This document shows, in pieces, positions 26,647 through 35,469 of a stretch of DNA of 64,000 nucleotides. Origin of the DNA: JBLIRR01 sp049472395. Its GTDB lineage: Bacteria; SZUA-182; DTGQ01; JBLIRR01. Below the pieces are notes generated by a model. The model was not told the DNA's origin. It searched no databases and saw nothing but the letters and a program-made list of their open reading frames with translations. Within the stretch, counting starts at the first letter, position 1; every line of letters begins with the position of its first letter. Position numbers and translations under genes: made by a program. Where the stretch lies: assembly GCA_049472395.1 (NCBI GenBank), contig JBLIRR010000022.1, positions 31,048 through 95,047 on the forward strand, written 5' to 3'.

Positions 26647-27506
26647 AATGTAACCTGTGCGGCTCGAACTTACTATGGTCATTATTCTGTCTAAATAATG
26701 GGTATAGAATGATGAAATGCAGAAATTGTGAGCTTCAGTTTATATACCCTCTCCCATCCCCAGATGATCTCTATAAAATTTACCAGAAAGATTATTATAA
26801 AGCATGGGGTAATGAATACAATGATCACACAATAACCACTTTAAAAGAAAAATTTTATCAATCTATTTTAGAATGCGTAGAAAAGTATAGACAGCCTGGG
26901 CCTTTATTAGATGCAGGGTGTGCTTTTGGACATTCATTTGCAGTGGCAATGAGAAAAGGATGGGAGCCATTTGGAGTAGAAATATCCTCAGAGGCCTATA
27001 AAATAGCGGAGAGCAAATTCCCATCACGAATTACGTTCGGGGATTATAGTAAGGTCAAGCTCAATGAGAGTTCTTACGATCTTGTATTGATGCTCGATTT
27101 TTTAGAACATACACCTGATCTTATCGAAACTATGATGAAAACCCATAAAGTGTTAAAGCCGGGAGGTCTTGTGGCGATTGTTATCCCTGATATCAATAGC
27201 GTGAGCGCCCGATTAATGAGAGAATATTGGATTCATATTAAATTAGAACATTTATATTATCTTTCACGTAAGACGCTCGAAATACTCATTGCAAAGACTG
27301 GTTTTAGAGTAATATGGTGTAAGACTGTGTATAAACCAATTAATTTATTGTATTTTGAAAGTCAAATAAAAAAGTATGAATTACCCTGCCACTCTATGAT
27401 CTTAAAATTACTAGACTTCCTTAAAGGTATCACTCCTCATTGGATGCAACGATTAAATATTTCCTTGCCTCAGGGAGAATTACTTGCCTTAGCCCAGAAA
27501 ATATAG
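26643..27506 (+). CDS. Class I SAM-dependent methyltransferase with N-terminal zinc ribbon
   Basis: A 287-residue protein. The N-terminus has two CxxC pairs (CNLCG and CRNCE) like the zinc-binding head of many sugar methyltransferases. The SAM-binding core shows LLDAGCAFGHSF (motif I), DLVLMLDFLEH and LKPGGLVAIVIPD. It probably methylates a sugar or lipid-linked intermediate made by the neighbouring enzymes (inference). Confidence 0.8.
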   Translation: MKCNLCGSNLLWSLFCLNNGYRMMKCRNCELQFIYPLPSPDDLYKIYQKDYYKAWGNEYNDHTITTLKEKFYQSILECVEKYRQPGPLLDAGCAFGHSFAVAMRKGWEPFGVEISSEAYKIAESKFPSRITFGDYSKVKLNESSYDLVLMLDFLEHTPDLIETMMKTHKVLKPGGLVAIVIPDINSVSARLMREYWIHIKLEHLYYLSRKTLEILIAKTGFRVIWCKTVYKPINLLYFESQIKKYELPCHSMILKLLDFLKGITPHWMQRLNISLPQGELLALAQKI

Positions 27507-27616
27507 TGAAATCATATGTAAATAAAAATATATCGTTTTGACGATATGATAGTATCGCAGATGTGTATAGAAAGTTAAAGAATTTTTATCTCAAATGGCG
27601 AGGATTATCGTAAAAT

Positions 27617-29035
27617 ATGGCTAAATTACTCATCATTCAACCCCAGGTTTTTATCTATCCTTCCTTATTTAATTTGGCTGGTGCAGTGAAACATTATGGT
27701 CATGATTGTTATGTCTTAGTTACTCACGATATTGAGACGATAGAACATAGTATTTTAAATCGCACACCTGATCTGATTGGTTTCTCAGCCATGACCGGTA
27801 TACATAAAGAAATTATTACTATGTGTAAATTGATAAAGAAAAAATTTCACCATATCCCCATTATAATGGGAGGGATTCATCCAACATTATTTCCCTATGT
27901 TATTTATGAAGACGGCATAGATATTATATGCAGAGGGGAGGGTGAATATCCGTTGGTTGAGTTATTAGATCGTATAGAAAAAAAGCAGGATGTGAGCTCT
28001 ATTAAAAATCTATGGGTAAAGAGTGAAAATAAGGTCATAAAAAATGAATTAAGGGGATTAGTTGATCCACTTGATACGTTACCTTTGCCCGATTTTTCAA
28101 TCTATCGCCATCATCCTATCCTTTCCAAAAGCACATATATTAATATTTTTTTAACAAGAGGATGCCCTTATTCATGTACTTACTGCCATAATAGTAAGAA
28201 GCGGGAATTATATAATGGTAAGGGGAAATATATAAGGTCCTTTTCCACCGGCAGAATTATGAAGGAATTATCCATGCTGCAAAAGGAGTTTAAGTATTTG
28301 AATACCATCTCGTTAGGTGCTGATGTATTTGGAGCTGATTATAATTTTTTTAAAGAAATTGTTAGCAGTTATTCCCAAAAGTTTTCTATCCCCTATACTT
28401 TTCTTATCCGTCCTGAATTGATTGATGAAAAAAGGGTGGAAATACTCTCAAAGACCAATTGTCACATGATCGGCTTTGGGATTGAATCAGGTTCAGAAAG
28501 AGTGAGAAGAGAGCTTTTACACAGAAACTATTCTAATAAAAAAATTATATATATAGGCCATCTATTACATAGGCATAAAATTAAGTTCAGGACATATAAT
28601 ATGGTTGGCTTTCCTACTGAAACCATTGATGAGATGATGTCCACGGTGCGGATCAATCAACAAATAAAAACAGATTTCCCATGGTGTTCAATATATACCC
28701 CATATCCTAAAACAGAGTTGGCTCAATACTGTCTTGATAATAATTTCTTACCAGATCATTTTTCCTTTGATGATGTCAATTCATCATTTCATTCAACCTC
28801 TATTCTCAAAAGGATTCATAGAAATGAAGTTCAAAATATTCACTCATTGTTTCAAACCATGGTAAAATTTCCCCACGCACATTATTTATTAAACCCTTTG
28901 ATAAAAAGGCCATATCATAAAATTTCTCGCTTATGGTTTTATTGCATGTACGGATATATAAATCTTCAATCTGAAAATAGGACTTTGTTATCTCTTTGGA
29001 GACTCGCTCAAGATAATATTCGTTTTCTCAATTGA
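27617..29035 (+). CDS. B12-binding-type radical SAM protein 2
   Basis: A 472-residue protein. The N-terminal cobalamin-binding-like domain (about 1-140) contains IMGGIHPTLFP. The radical SAM domain has CPYSCTYC at about residues 183-190, GFGIESGSE and YNMVGFPTET. It is distinct from the first radical SAM protein (different flanking motifs), so the cluster has two radical steps. A 110-nt gap separates it from the methyltransferase gene; it is convergent with the next gene. Confidence 0.8.
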   Translation: MAKLLIIQPQVFIYPSLFNLAGAVKHYGHDCYVLVTHDIETIEHSILNRTPDLIGFSAMTGIHKEIITMCKLIKKKFHHIPIIMGGIHPTLFPYVIYEDGIDIICRGEGEYPLVELLDRIEKKQDVSSIKNLWVKSENKVIKNELRGLVDPLDTLPLPDFSIYRHHPILSKSTYINIFLTRGCPYSCTYCHNSKKRELYNGKGKYIRSFSTGRIMKELSMLQKEFKYLNTISLGADVFGADYNFFKEIVSSYSQKFSIPYTFLIRPELIDEKRVEILSKTNCHMIGFGIESGSERVRRELLHRNYSNKKIIYIGHLLHRHKIKFRTYNMVGFPTETIDEMMSTVRINQQIKTDFPWCSIYTPYPKTELAQYCLDNNFLPDHFSFDDVNSSFHSTSILKRIHRNEVQNIHSLFQTMVKFPHAHYLLNPLIKRPYHKISRLWFYCMYGYINLQSENRTLLSLWRLAQDNIRFLN

Positions 29036-29053
29036 ATTTTCTATACTCGCTTT

Positions 29054-29695
29054 TTATTTTATACCTCTATTTTCAATCTTCTCCGGCTTGCAAAGGTAAT
29101 CTGCTCGAACGGCGGTACGGCCACAGCTGTTACATATATACGCTAACTCCTTAACTTTCTCATTACATAAATGTCTCTCATTGACAATCAATGCCCCGCA
29201 CCAGTCACATTTTTCATCTTTTTTATCAACAGGCACACATAGATGGCCTGAATCTCCTCTATGCTCCAAGCATGTGGGGCATAAATCAATTTTTACGTGA
29301 GTATGTCCTTCTGCGTCACCAACCAACGGCCTCACAGAATCAATCTTAAAATACACCACAAAAGTCATTCTATCCTCACATTCTTCGTATGCAGGACAGC
29401 CGTGTTTTTTTCTTCTTATATCATGCACTAAGGCCGCATCTTCCGATTCCTTTGTTTTCGTCAAATATAAACGCACGCCTTTATACTTTTCAGACTGTTG
29501 TAGAAAAATATACGAAGCATGCGGATTTTCCTGAATATTTTTATGCGTGCCTCTATCCGCCATTAAAAAAATACACCGCTCATCATCGATAATATGCGGT
29601 CTGGCATACAGGGCGGTATCAACAATGCCATTGCTATTGGCAGTAGCTAAAATGCCTATACCTTCCGTATTTTCGAAATAGTCATGTAAACTCAT
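29054..29695 (-). CDS. PNPOx-like flavin/FMN-fold protein with C-terminal zinc ribbons
   Basis: A 213-residue protein. The N-terminal 135 residues are a pyridoxamine 5'-phosphate oxidase-like split barrel (GIGILATANSNGIVDTALYARP, IFLMADRGTHKNIQENPHASYIF). The C-terminal 80 residues carry CPTCLEH, CDWCGA and CNSCGRTAVRADYLC, giving about three zinc-binding Cys pairs. The fold binds FMN, F420 or haem; the zinc part may mediate a protein contact. It is unlikely to be true PdxH. It stands alone. Confidence 0.75.
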   Translation of the reverse strand: MSLHDYFENTEGIGILATANSNGIVDTALYARPHIIDDERCIFLMADRGTHKNIQENPHASYIFLQQSEKYKGVRLYLTKTKESEDAALVHDIRRKKHGCPAYEECEDRMTFVVYFKIDSVRPLVGDAEGHTHVKIDLCPTCLEHRGDSGHLCVPVDKKDEKCDWCGALIVNERHLCNEKVKELAYICNSCGRTAVRADYLCKPEKIENRGIK

Positions 29696-29867
29696 TACTA
29701 TTACCCCCTCTCTAAAATAAACAATCTTTCTCTCACATAATCCTGCACCTCTCCGCCTTTGCCCACAAGGTTATCTTATCAACATCGATAAACCAAGTTT
29801 TTAGCTGGAGATCATGGCGCAGTTCCGCTTAGGGATGGGTCATAAAATCCTTCGAACGTACCTATTC

Positions 29868-30345
29868 TTATACATTATTTTTAATCTTTTGTATATACTC
29901 ATCAATACGAAACTTTGATTTACACCGATTATAACTCATAAAAGGTATTTTCCCAAAAATAGGCCTCTCACCCCAAGGCCGGTCATGCACCCCGCCTATC
30001 GACTAGGCAATCCCCACATATCCATTAGGGTCCCTGCCGTCAAGTTCATATTTATCGTTCAGATAGATGGCTATTCTCTGGGCATCTTCCGGACTGCCCG
30101 TCCATTCGAGGATCTTTTTGCCCCAATACATTCTCATATACCCATGCATCTTTCCTCCGTTCATCATTTGCATTTGCGCGGCATTCCAAAGCATATCATG
30201 TGTCGACGCCTGTTCAAATTCCTCCATAGAATAAATATACGGCCGCTTGTCTTTGCGGTGTGTATTCAGAGTCCGTTGTGCCCACTGAGGAAATCCCTCG
30301 AAATTATCATAGTTTTTATTATAAAAGCAAAAATTACTTTTAGTT
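29868..30345 (-). pseudogene. Remnant of class II CPD photolyase (C-terminal third)
   Basis: Read on the minus strand, the sequence gives NFCFYNKNYDNFEGFPQW, RKDKRPYIYSMEEF, WNAAQMQM, KMHGYMRMYWGKKILEW and IAIYLNDKYELDGRDPNG, all class II photolyase landmarks. In the conserved GYVGxxWSIGG the Trp codon is an amber stop (TAG at about 30004), and the frame then continues through SIGGVHDRPWGERPIFGK to a normal TAA. The N-terminal two thirds are absent: homology stops near 30345, next to the metallophosphoesterase stop. The gene is broken twice and should have no repair activity. Confidence 0.8.
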
Positions 30346-30356
30346 ATAGTGTGGCT

Positions 30357-31481
30357 TTATGCGTATATACCAGGCTCCTTCTTAAGTGGAGTAAGTGATT
30401 TTAATGGAATATGATCAAATGTGATCTCGTTTTTCGGCAGTGTAATGATCGCAAAATTTCGATCCTTTACCACATCACCAGGATTAAGAATTATCATATT
30501 TTCACCCTCTTCGTAAAAGCCATTATGCGTAAAACCAAAAAGGATAAATTCGGTTTCCGGATATTGGCCTTGCACATTGAGAGAAAGCCGATACATATCA
30601 ATTTCTGATTTATCAAGCAGATCAGCACCAAGATTGTAACAGACATAAAAATGATACCCCTCAATGATAACAACATTATCCTGTGAAGAAATGAGGTGCC
30701 AATTTTTTGCCTTATCAAAACACTTTTGATCGGGCCGGAGATTAAAGTAAACCTCAAACTTATTCAGTTCCGGCCGTCCTATATCTTCGAGGGCAATGTT
30801 TCCACAATGAATAATATGGGTAACGTTTTGCTGGTCAAATTCCTCGGCTAATAGTTTCCAGAATTCTCTATCTACTTGTGAAATATCAAGACTGTCAGAG
30901 ATAATCCCCAATGTTAAAGGCTTTTTAGAGCTGATCGTTGCGGGTATCCTGGCAAAAACAATTCGCTCATCTTCTGTATCAACAATGGCATATTCATATC
31001 CCCGCCACCTGCCGATTGAATTTTCAACAGCGCCTGGATTGATAAAGTGAATAAGAGGATTCTGCATAAAAATCTGGTGATGGGTATGCCCAGAGAAGAG
31101 ATACCTCACCATATCATGATCACGTCTGATGGTATTGAGAGTCTGTAATAGCTTGGTTTCCGAGCCATACAGAAACTCAAAGGCCCGTTTGTGACCCACA
31201 TAGATTCTCACATCCTCAAGATCAACAATTCGTTTATCTGGCTGGGTAAAAGTCCATCCAGGAGGAGCGGTGGTTAATTCAGGCTTATTTTCTCTTACCT
31301 GCTCATCGGTAAGGGCACATATAACCGGCAAATTCCCGAATAGCTCTGCTTTTAAATGCTGAGATAAGATATCCCCGCAATGGATAATAGTGTGCACGTC
31401 TTGTTTTTTGAACTCGGCAATTATATACGGCAGAGCATTCATTTTGTCTTTATGCGTATCGGATAATACACCTAAGATCAT
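30357..31481 (-). CDS. Tandem YfcE-like metallophosphoesterase, second half degenerate
   Basis: A 374-residue protein. ATG 31481 is preceded by GGGAGAGGAGAAA; the longer frame upstream lacks a ribosome-binding site. Residues 1-185 are a YfcE/MJ0936-type phosphoesterase with GVLSDTHKD, IHCGDIL and SGHTHHQIF, the metal-binding motifs. Residues about 190-374 repeat the fold, but the motifs are changed: SDSLD for SDTHKD, HCGNI for HCGDI, FGFTHNGF for SGHTHHQ. The second domain is probably inactive or structural. The first should be a metal-dependent phosphodiesterase. Confidence 0.8.
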   Translation of the reverse strand: MILGVLSDTHKDKMNALPYIIAEFKKQDVHTIIHCGDILSQHLKAELFGNLPVICALTDEQVRENKPELTTAPPGWTFTQPDKRIVDLEDVRIYVGHKRAFEFLYGSETKLLQTLNTIRRDHDMVRYLFSGHTHHQIFMQNPLIHFINPGAVENSIGRWRGYEYAIVDTEDERIVFARIPATISSKKPLTLGIISDSLDISQVDREFWKLLAEEFDQQNVTHIIHCGNIALEDIGRPELNKFEVYFNLRPDQKCFDKAKNWHLISSQDNVVIIEGYHFYVCYNLGADLLDKSEIDMYRLSLNVQGQYPETEFILFGFTHNGFYEEGENMIILNPGDVVKDRNFAIITLPKNEITFDHIPLKSLTPLKKEPGIYA

Positions 31482-31720
31482 TTTCTCCTCTCCCTTAAAA
31501 TGTAATAAATAAAAAACTATACCATAATCCATTATAAATATGAAGAGACGTTTTATCTTCAAGACGGTTATGCTCCCTTATAGGATATTAAATAAACCGA
31601 ATACAGCACATGAAAAAGGGCATTGTGTCCTCCCAAACGACCATACGAGCCGCAATGATCATCGCTTAATGAGAATAAAACCGCATGTGAATGCTCTTAA
31701 TTCTTCTTCATTGTAAAAAT

Positions 31721-33358
31721 TCATTCATTTATCAGAATTTCGATTGCATACTGCGCCCATTCAGTGGTATGAAGCATCCTACTAAATACCTCAGTAGCCT
31801 TTTTAGGACCAACAGCTATCAGTGGAACTGGTGTATTTGAATGGGTTCCCGTGGACCACACGGTGTTTTGTTGCTGTGCTACTACCCTTCCTAAAAGAGC
31901 GTTCCGCATTCTCTTATGGTCGTGGTAGAAGGTCTTGAAATCATCAATTTTGGGCACAATTTTCTTGCCAAGTTTGGGGTGGCCTTCAATATAGTATTCA
32001 TTTTCTTCTGTGGCTAAAATACGAGAAGCCTCAGACGTGGTAATGGGAAATTCAGTATGTGCATTGACAATGTCTGCCAAAGCCTCAGGGGTGCGATTAT
32101 CCTGAGGTAATGCATCAAATGCCTTCATCATTTTCACATAACTCATCTTCTGAGTATAGATTTTATCGAGAATATCGTAGCTTCCGAAGTTATATTGCGG
32201 AGCAAATTCAACTCCACGGAAAAGTTCCCCTGGAAAATTTATGGGTTGTGGGACATTTCTCCGAGAAAAACTAAAGCTAAAGCCACCTGTCTCATGGTCT
32301 GCCGTTACGATGAGCAGTGTGTCATTTCTCTTCTTCACCCATTCATAAATACAGGCAAGCGTTTCATCAAATTTGATCAGTTCATGAAGCAATGCTCCCG
32401 TATCATTGTCATGAGAAGTCCAATCAATGAGCCCTGATTCAACCAATAAGAAAAACCCGTTCTCATTCTTAGAGAGAATCCCTAGGGCTTTCATTGTCAT
32501 CTCTTTTAATGAAGGAATAGTCCTTCCCGGCTCATTCACGTCGAAGTCAATTCCATAAGGCAGATCTGAGGTACCGAATAAACCGAGCAGTCTATTCCCC
32601 TGGGCATACTCTAACTGATCTTTTGTAAAAGCCAAGGTATATCCCAGTTCTACGGCTTCATTAAGAAGATTCCGATTATCTTTTCGCTTGGATTGGATCT
32701 TCATGTGTCCGCCGGTCAGCTTTTTCAGTTGCTTATTGATGGGAGAGTCTTCATTATTAGCCTCTTGAGGTATCCAGTGAAGCAGTCCGGCAGAGAGCAT
32801 GACATCGACATTGTTATATAAAAGATCAACAGCAATTGCATTTTCTTTGGATCGATGCGGTTGATGGGAAGCAAAAGCCGCTGGCGTTGCATGAGTGAGG
32901 CGGGTGTCGGATACTAGACCGGTGGATTTGCCTATCTTTTTTGCTTTTTCAAGAATCGTTTCTGTGGGAGAGCCATACTGATCAATACCGATTGTTTCTG
33001 AGAGTGCTCTTTTGCCGCTCGCAATTTGTGTTGCTGATGCTGCAGAATCAGTGACAAGAACATAGGCCGCCTCATGATACGCATATCCCAAGGTACCCTT
33101 TTCAATAAGCTTTTCAAGGGCTGTTCTTCTTCCTTTGTCTCTGTATATGGAATGCGGCGCATATTTGGCGTATGCATTCAATAGGCCAACTGATTGTGGT
33201 CCCATTCCATCCCCTACTACCAGTATGAGATTTTTTATTTTTCCCGAATCTTGAGCAGAACCTGGAATAGCGTATTGTAGGGTATTCTGACATCCACTGA
33301 AAATAAGGAGCGCAGAAAAAAAACTTACTACATAAAGATAATAAATACGTTGTTTCAT
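31721..33358 (-). CDS. Alkaline phosphatase (lipoprotein)
   Basis: A 545-residue protein with a lipobox (IFSGC) at the N-terminus. Alkaline phosphatase motifs are GDGMG near residue 50, the nucleophile loop TDSAAS (Ser at about 106), WTSHDND and TADHETGG. The ribosome-binding site is AAAGGAG. It releases phosphate from phosphomonoesters in the periplasm or at the surface. It lies 60 nt downstream of the VWA/solute-binding gene, and with the PhnD-like sensor locus upstream suggests a phosphorus-scavenging context. I give no symbol because phoA/phoD/phoX classes cannot be separated safely here. Confidence 0.85.
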   Translation of the reverse strand: MKQRIYYLYVVSFFSALLIFSGCQNTLQYAIPGSAQDSGKIKNLILVVGDGMGPQSVGLLNAYAKYAPHSIYRDKGRRTALEKLIEKGTLGYAYHEAAYVLVTDSAASATQIASGKRALSETIGIDQYGSPTETILEKAKKIGKSTGLVSDTRLTHATPAAFASHQPHRSKENAIAVDLLYNNVDVMLSAGLLHWIPQEANNEDSPINKQLKKLTGGHMKIQSKRKDNRNLLNEAVELGYTLAFTKDQLEYAQGNRLLGLFGTSDLPYGIDFDVNEPGRTIPSLKEMTMKALGILSKNENGFFLLVESGLIDWTSHDNDTGALLHELIKFDETLACIYEWVKKRNDTLLIVTADHETGGFSFSFSRRNVPQPINFPGELFRGVEFAPQYNFGSYDILDKIYTQKMSYVKMMKAFDALPQDNRTPEALADIVNAHTEFPITTSEASRILATEENEYYIEGHPKLGKKIVPKIDDFKTFYHDHKRMRNALLGRVVAQQQNTVWSTGTHSNTPVPLIAVGPKKATEVFSRMLHTTEWAQYAIEILINE

Positions 33359-33418
33359 CGTTTTTCTCCTTTAGAATTTCTATTAATTATTAATGTGCAT
33401 ATTCATAATAATCAGAAT

Positions 33419-35161
33419 TTATTGCTCAGCCGAGATTGAAAAGTACACATCACTGATTGACTCGGGCTCTGCTTTGAACATACGCCCTCCGGTCACTGAT
33501 GCTATTCGAAGCAAAAGATCCTTGTTCGCTTTAGCGCCAAATGCAATGGGAAAGATTTTAAATCCGTCCGCCTCTGCGTGGGAGGGAAGGCACATGGTAA
33601 ACATCTGCATTGCTGAAGGCTGACCTTTTGTATCATCACCGTCAGAAAGAAGAATAATACCATAAAGCCGCGACTCATCGGCAGCCTCATCCTCTGTTTT
33701 TAATTCTTCCGTAAGCTCTACCGCCTTGCAAATGCCATCGTAAAGGGCAGTCGCACCATCCGCTGGAAGATTGCGTATACGCTGAGATAAGTCCTCAACA
33801 ACGGTATGGACATAATGAGGCTTACACAACTCTGACACCCTATCGCTAAAGGTCAAGACAGCCACCTTATCTTCAGGATCAAGACGGCTTAAGAATTCGA
33901 CCGTTGCATCTGTCGCTTTTTTAATCTTTTCTCCCTTCATGCTGCCGGAAATATCCAGTGCGATTATGACCGTAGCTTTGCGCTTGGTTATCTTGAAAAG
34001 ATCAATCACTGCCGCTCCCACATCTTCATCAGGACTGGGCAGGGGAGGAACAATATCCGGTGTGATGCGTGGATCCGTTCCATGGGCAAGATCAAGCGGA
34101 GCATGCAGATAAATTGAAGGATCGAGGGGCCGTAAGCGATAATCAATGGCAAGCTCCTGTTGATCAGGCGAGAGAAGATAGTTTCGAAAGAGCGTAGCTG
34201 CTTCCTCTTGATCATCACTTACCCACTCGGCATTATCGAGAATACAGTATGGATGGTCAGCCCAGATAGTGCCGCCGGATGGGAAAATGAAAGCCAGGGG
34301 ATAGCGGAGTGCATCGCTGTACTTACTATTATAACGGAGTGTGGTTTCCTCAGAGGCGGCAATGGCATGGAGATAGCCGGGACCTTCACTGGCCATTAAT
34401 TCAAAGAGCGCCGATGATTGATACCCATATTTGGAGGTGTTTTGTTCAAGGATCCGCATCGCTTTTTCCACTTCTGGCTTATACACATTTTGAGCTGTGA
34501 GGGAAGTGTTGCTGCCGATAATACCGGCGACGAACGAGATCATGGAAAGCAGGCCTGAGTTGGAGTATGCAGGGTGGGTATGGCCAAAGCGAAACCTGCC
34601 CCATTCAGGATGATTATATGAGGCCCAGCCTTGAGGATCGGCAGCAAGGGTCACAATAGTGTTCCATCCGATTGGAGTGTTGGGCCATCCAAGAGCTTCA
34701 GCCATCGGCCGCCACATAGCAAAACCAACAGGTGCATATATCGTGGAGGGGCACTCTCCGCTGATGAGCGGTTTCTTGGTTTTGAGGCGCCAGGCATTAT
34801 TTATTTGCCCCACCCATGATTGATCCCCGGGGCTCCAGACTTCCGGTTTGAAGGTGCCTGCAAGAATATCTTTCATGGAACCTCCTGACGTCACATAGGT
34901 AGCACTCACAGTGATTGTTTTTCCTGAAGCAGTTTTTTTGCCCTCATGATTAAACTTTTCAATAATGTGGTTGAGCCATTCTTTCTTTGTGCTTGATGAG
35001 GCGATGGTGATATGGACTTGTCCTGGGGGAATTATTTTCATGGAAGATACGGATTGAGAAGTTATAGGATTCTTCCTTGTATTGCTTTTCACAATAAGGC
35101 CATACGCCATAATCAGTATACAGACACCTAGTATAGCAAAAAATAAGATACGCGTTTTCAT
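33419..35161 (-). CDS. Periplasmic solute-binding-like domain fused to von Willebrand A domain
   Basis: A 580-residue protein with an N-terminal transmembrane anchor (about 5-25). Residues 50-380 look like a type 2 extracellular solute-binding domain (ITIASSSTKKEWL, ADPQGWASYNHPEWGRFRF). Residues about 395-575 are a VWA domain with an intact MIDAS motif (DISGSM) and LLSDGDDTKG. Similar fusions occur in bacterial envelopes, but their ligand is not known. AGGAGG precedes the ATG. The next downstream gene is alkaline phosphatase, upstream the NtrC-type regulator. Confidence 0.75.
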   Translation of the reverse strand: MKTRILFFAILGVCILIMAYGLIVKSNTRKNPITSQSVSSMKIIPPGQVHITIASSSTKKEWLNHIIEKFNHEGKKTASGKTITVSATYVTSGGSMKDILAGTFKPEVWSPGDQSWVGQINNAWRLKTKKPLISGECPSTIYAPVGFAMWRPMAEALGWPNTPIGWNTIVTLAADPQGWASYNHPEWGRFRFGHTHPAYSNSGLLSMISFVAGIIGSNTSLTAQNVYKPEVEKAMRILEQNTSKYGYQSSALFELMASEGPGYLHAIAASEETTLRYNSKYSDALRYPLAFIFPSGGTIWADHPYCILDNAEWVSDDQEEAATLFRNYLLSPDQQELAIDYRLRPLDPSIYLHAPLDLAHGTDPRITPDIVPPLPSPDEDVGAAVIDLFKITKRKATVIIALDISGSMKGEKIKKATDATVEFLSRLDPEDKVAVLTFSDRVSELCKPHYVHTVVEDLSQRIRNLPADGATALYDGICKAVELTEELKTEDEAADESRLYGIILLSDGDDTKGQPSAMQMFTMCLPSHAEADGFKIFPIAFGAKANKDLLLRIASVTGGRMFKAEPESISDVYFSISAEQ

Positions 35162-35313
35162 TTTTATTTTCCTCCTTTCTCCTGCTTTCTTAAATGTATA
35201 AGTTGTGTATTCATGTCATGTAACCTGTCGCGCACTATTCCTGATCTTTGGCCGTGTGATTTCTCAGCAATGCGGTGCTAATTTACTATTTCATTTTTTT
35301 AACAATTGTATAT

Positions 35314-35330
35314 ACCAATTTGTATGCCAC
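35314..35330 (-). promoter_or_regulatory. Weak sigma54-like promoter before the VWA gene
   Basis: On the minus strand TGGCATACAAATTGGT resembles the -24/-12 consensus (TGGCAC-N5-TTGCW), but the -12 GC is GG. It lies in the 308-nt gap between the NtrC-type regulator and the VWA gene, about 150 nt before the latter's start; a sigma54 activator is encoded next door. I saw nothing else in this gap. Confidence 0.25.
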
Positions 35331-35469
35331 AGGGAGAAATTTATCTGGGAGGAGGATGTAACTTATTGAAATGACTTATTTTATTTTACTACGAGAGGGG
35401 AGGATTTATCCCTCAAGGAAGGGGCTGAACAATCGTTTTTGGTGGATTTGCACCACCACCTGGTTGATA

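Noticed and set aside
30003..30005. Amber codon as recoding (for example pyrrolysine) in the photolyase
   Set aside because: Other genes here use TAG as stop, and the gene also lacks its N-terminal two thirds; decay is simpler.
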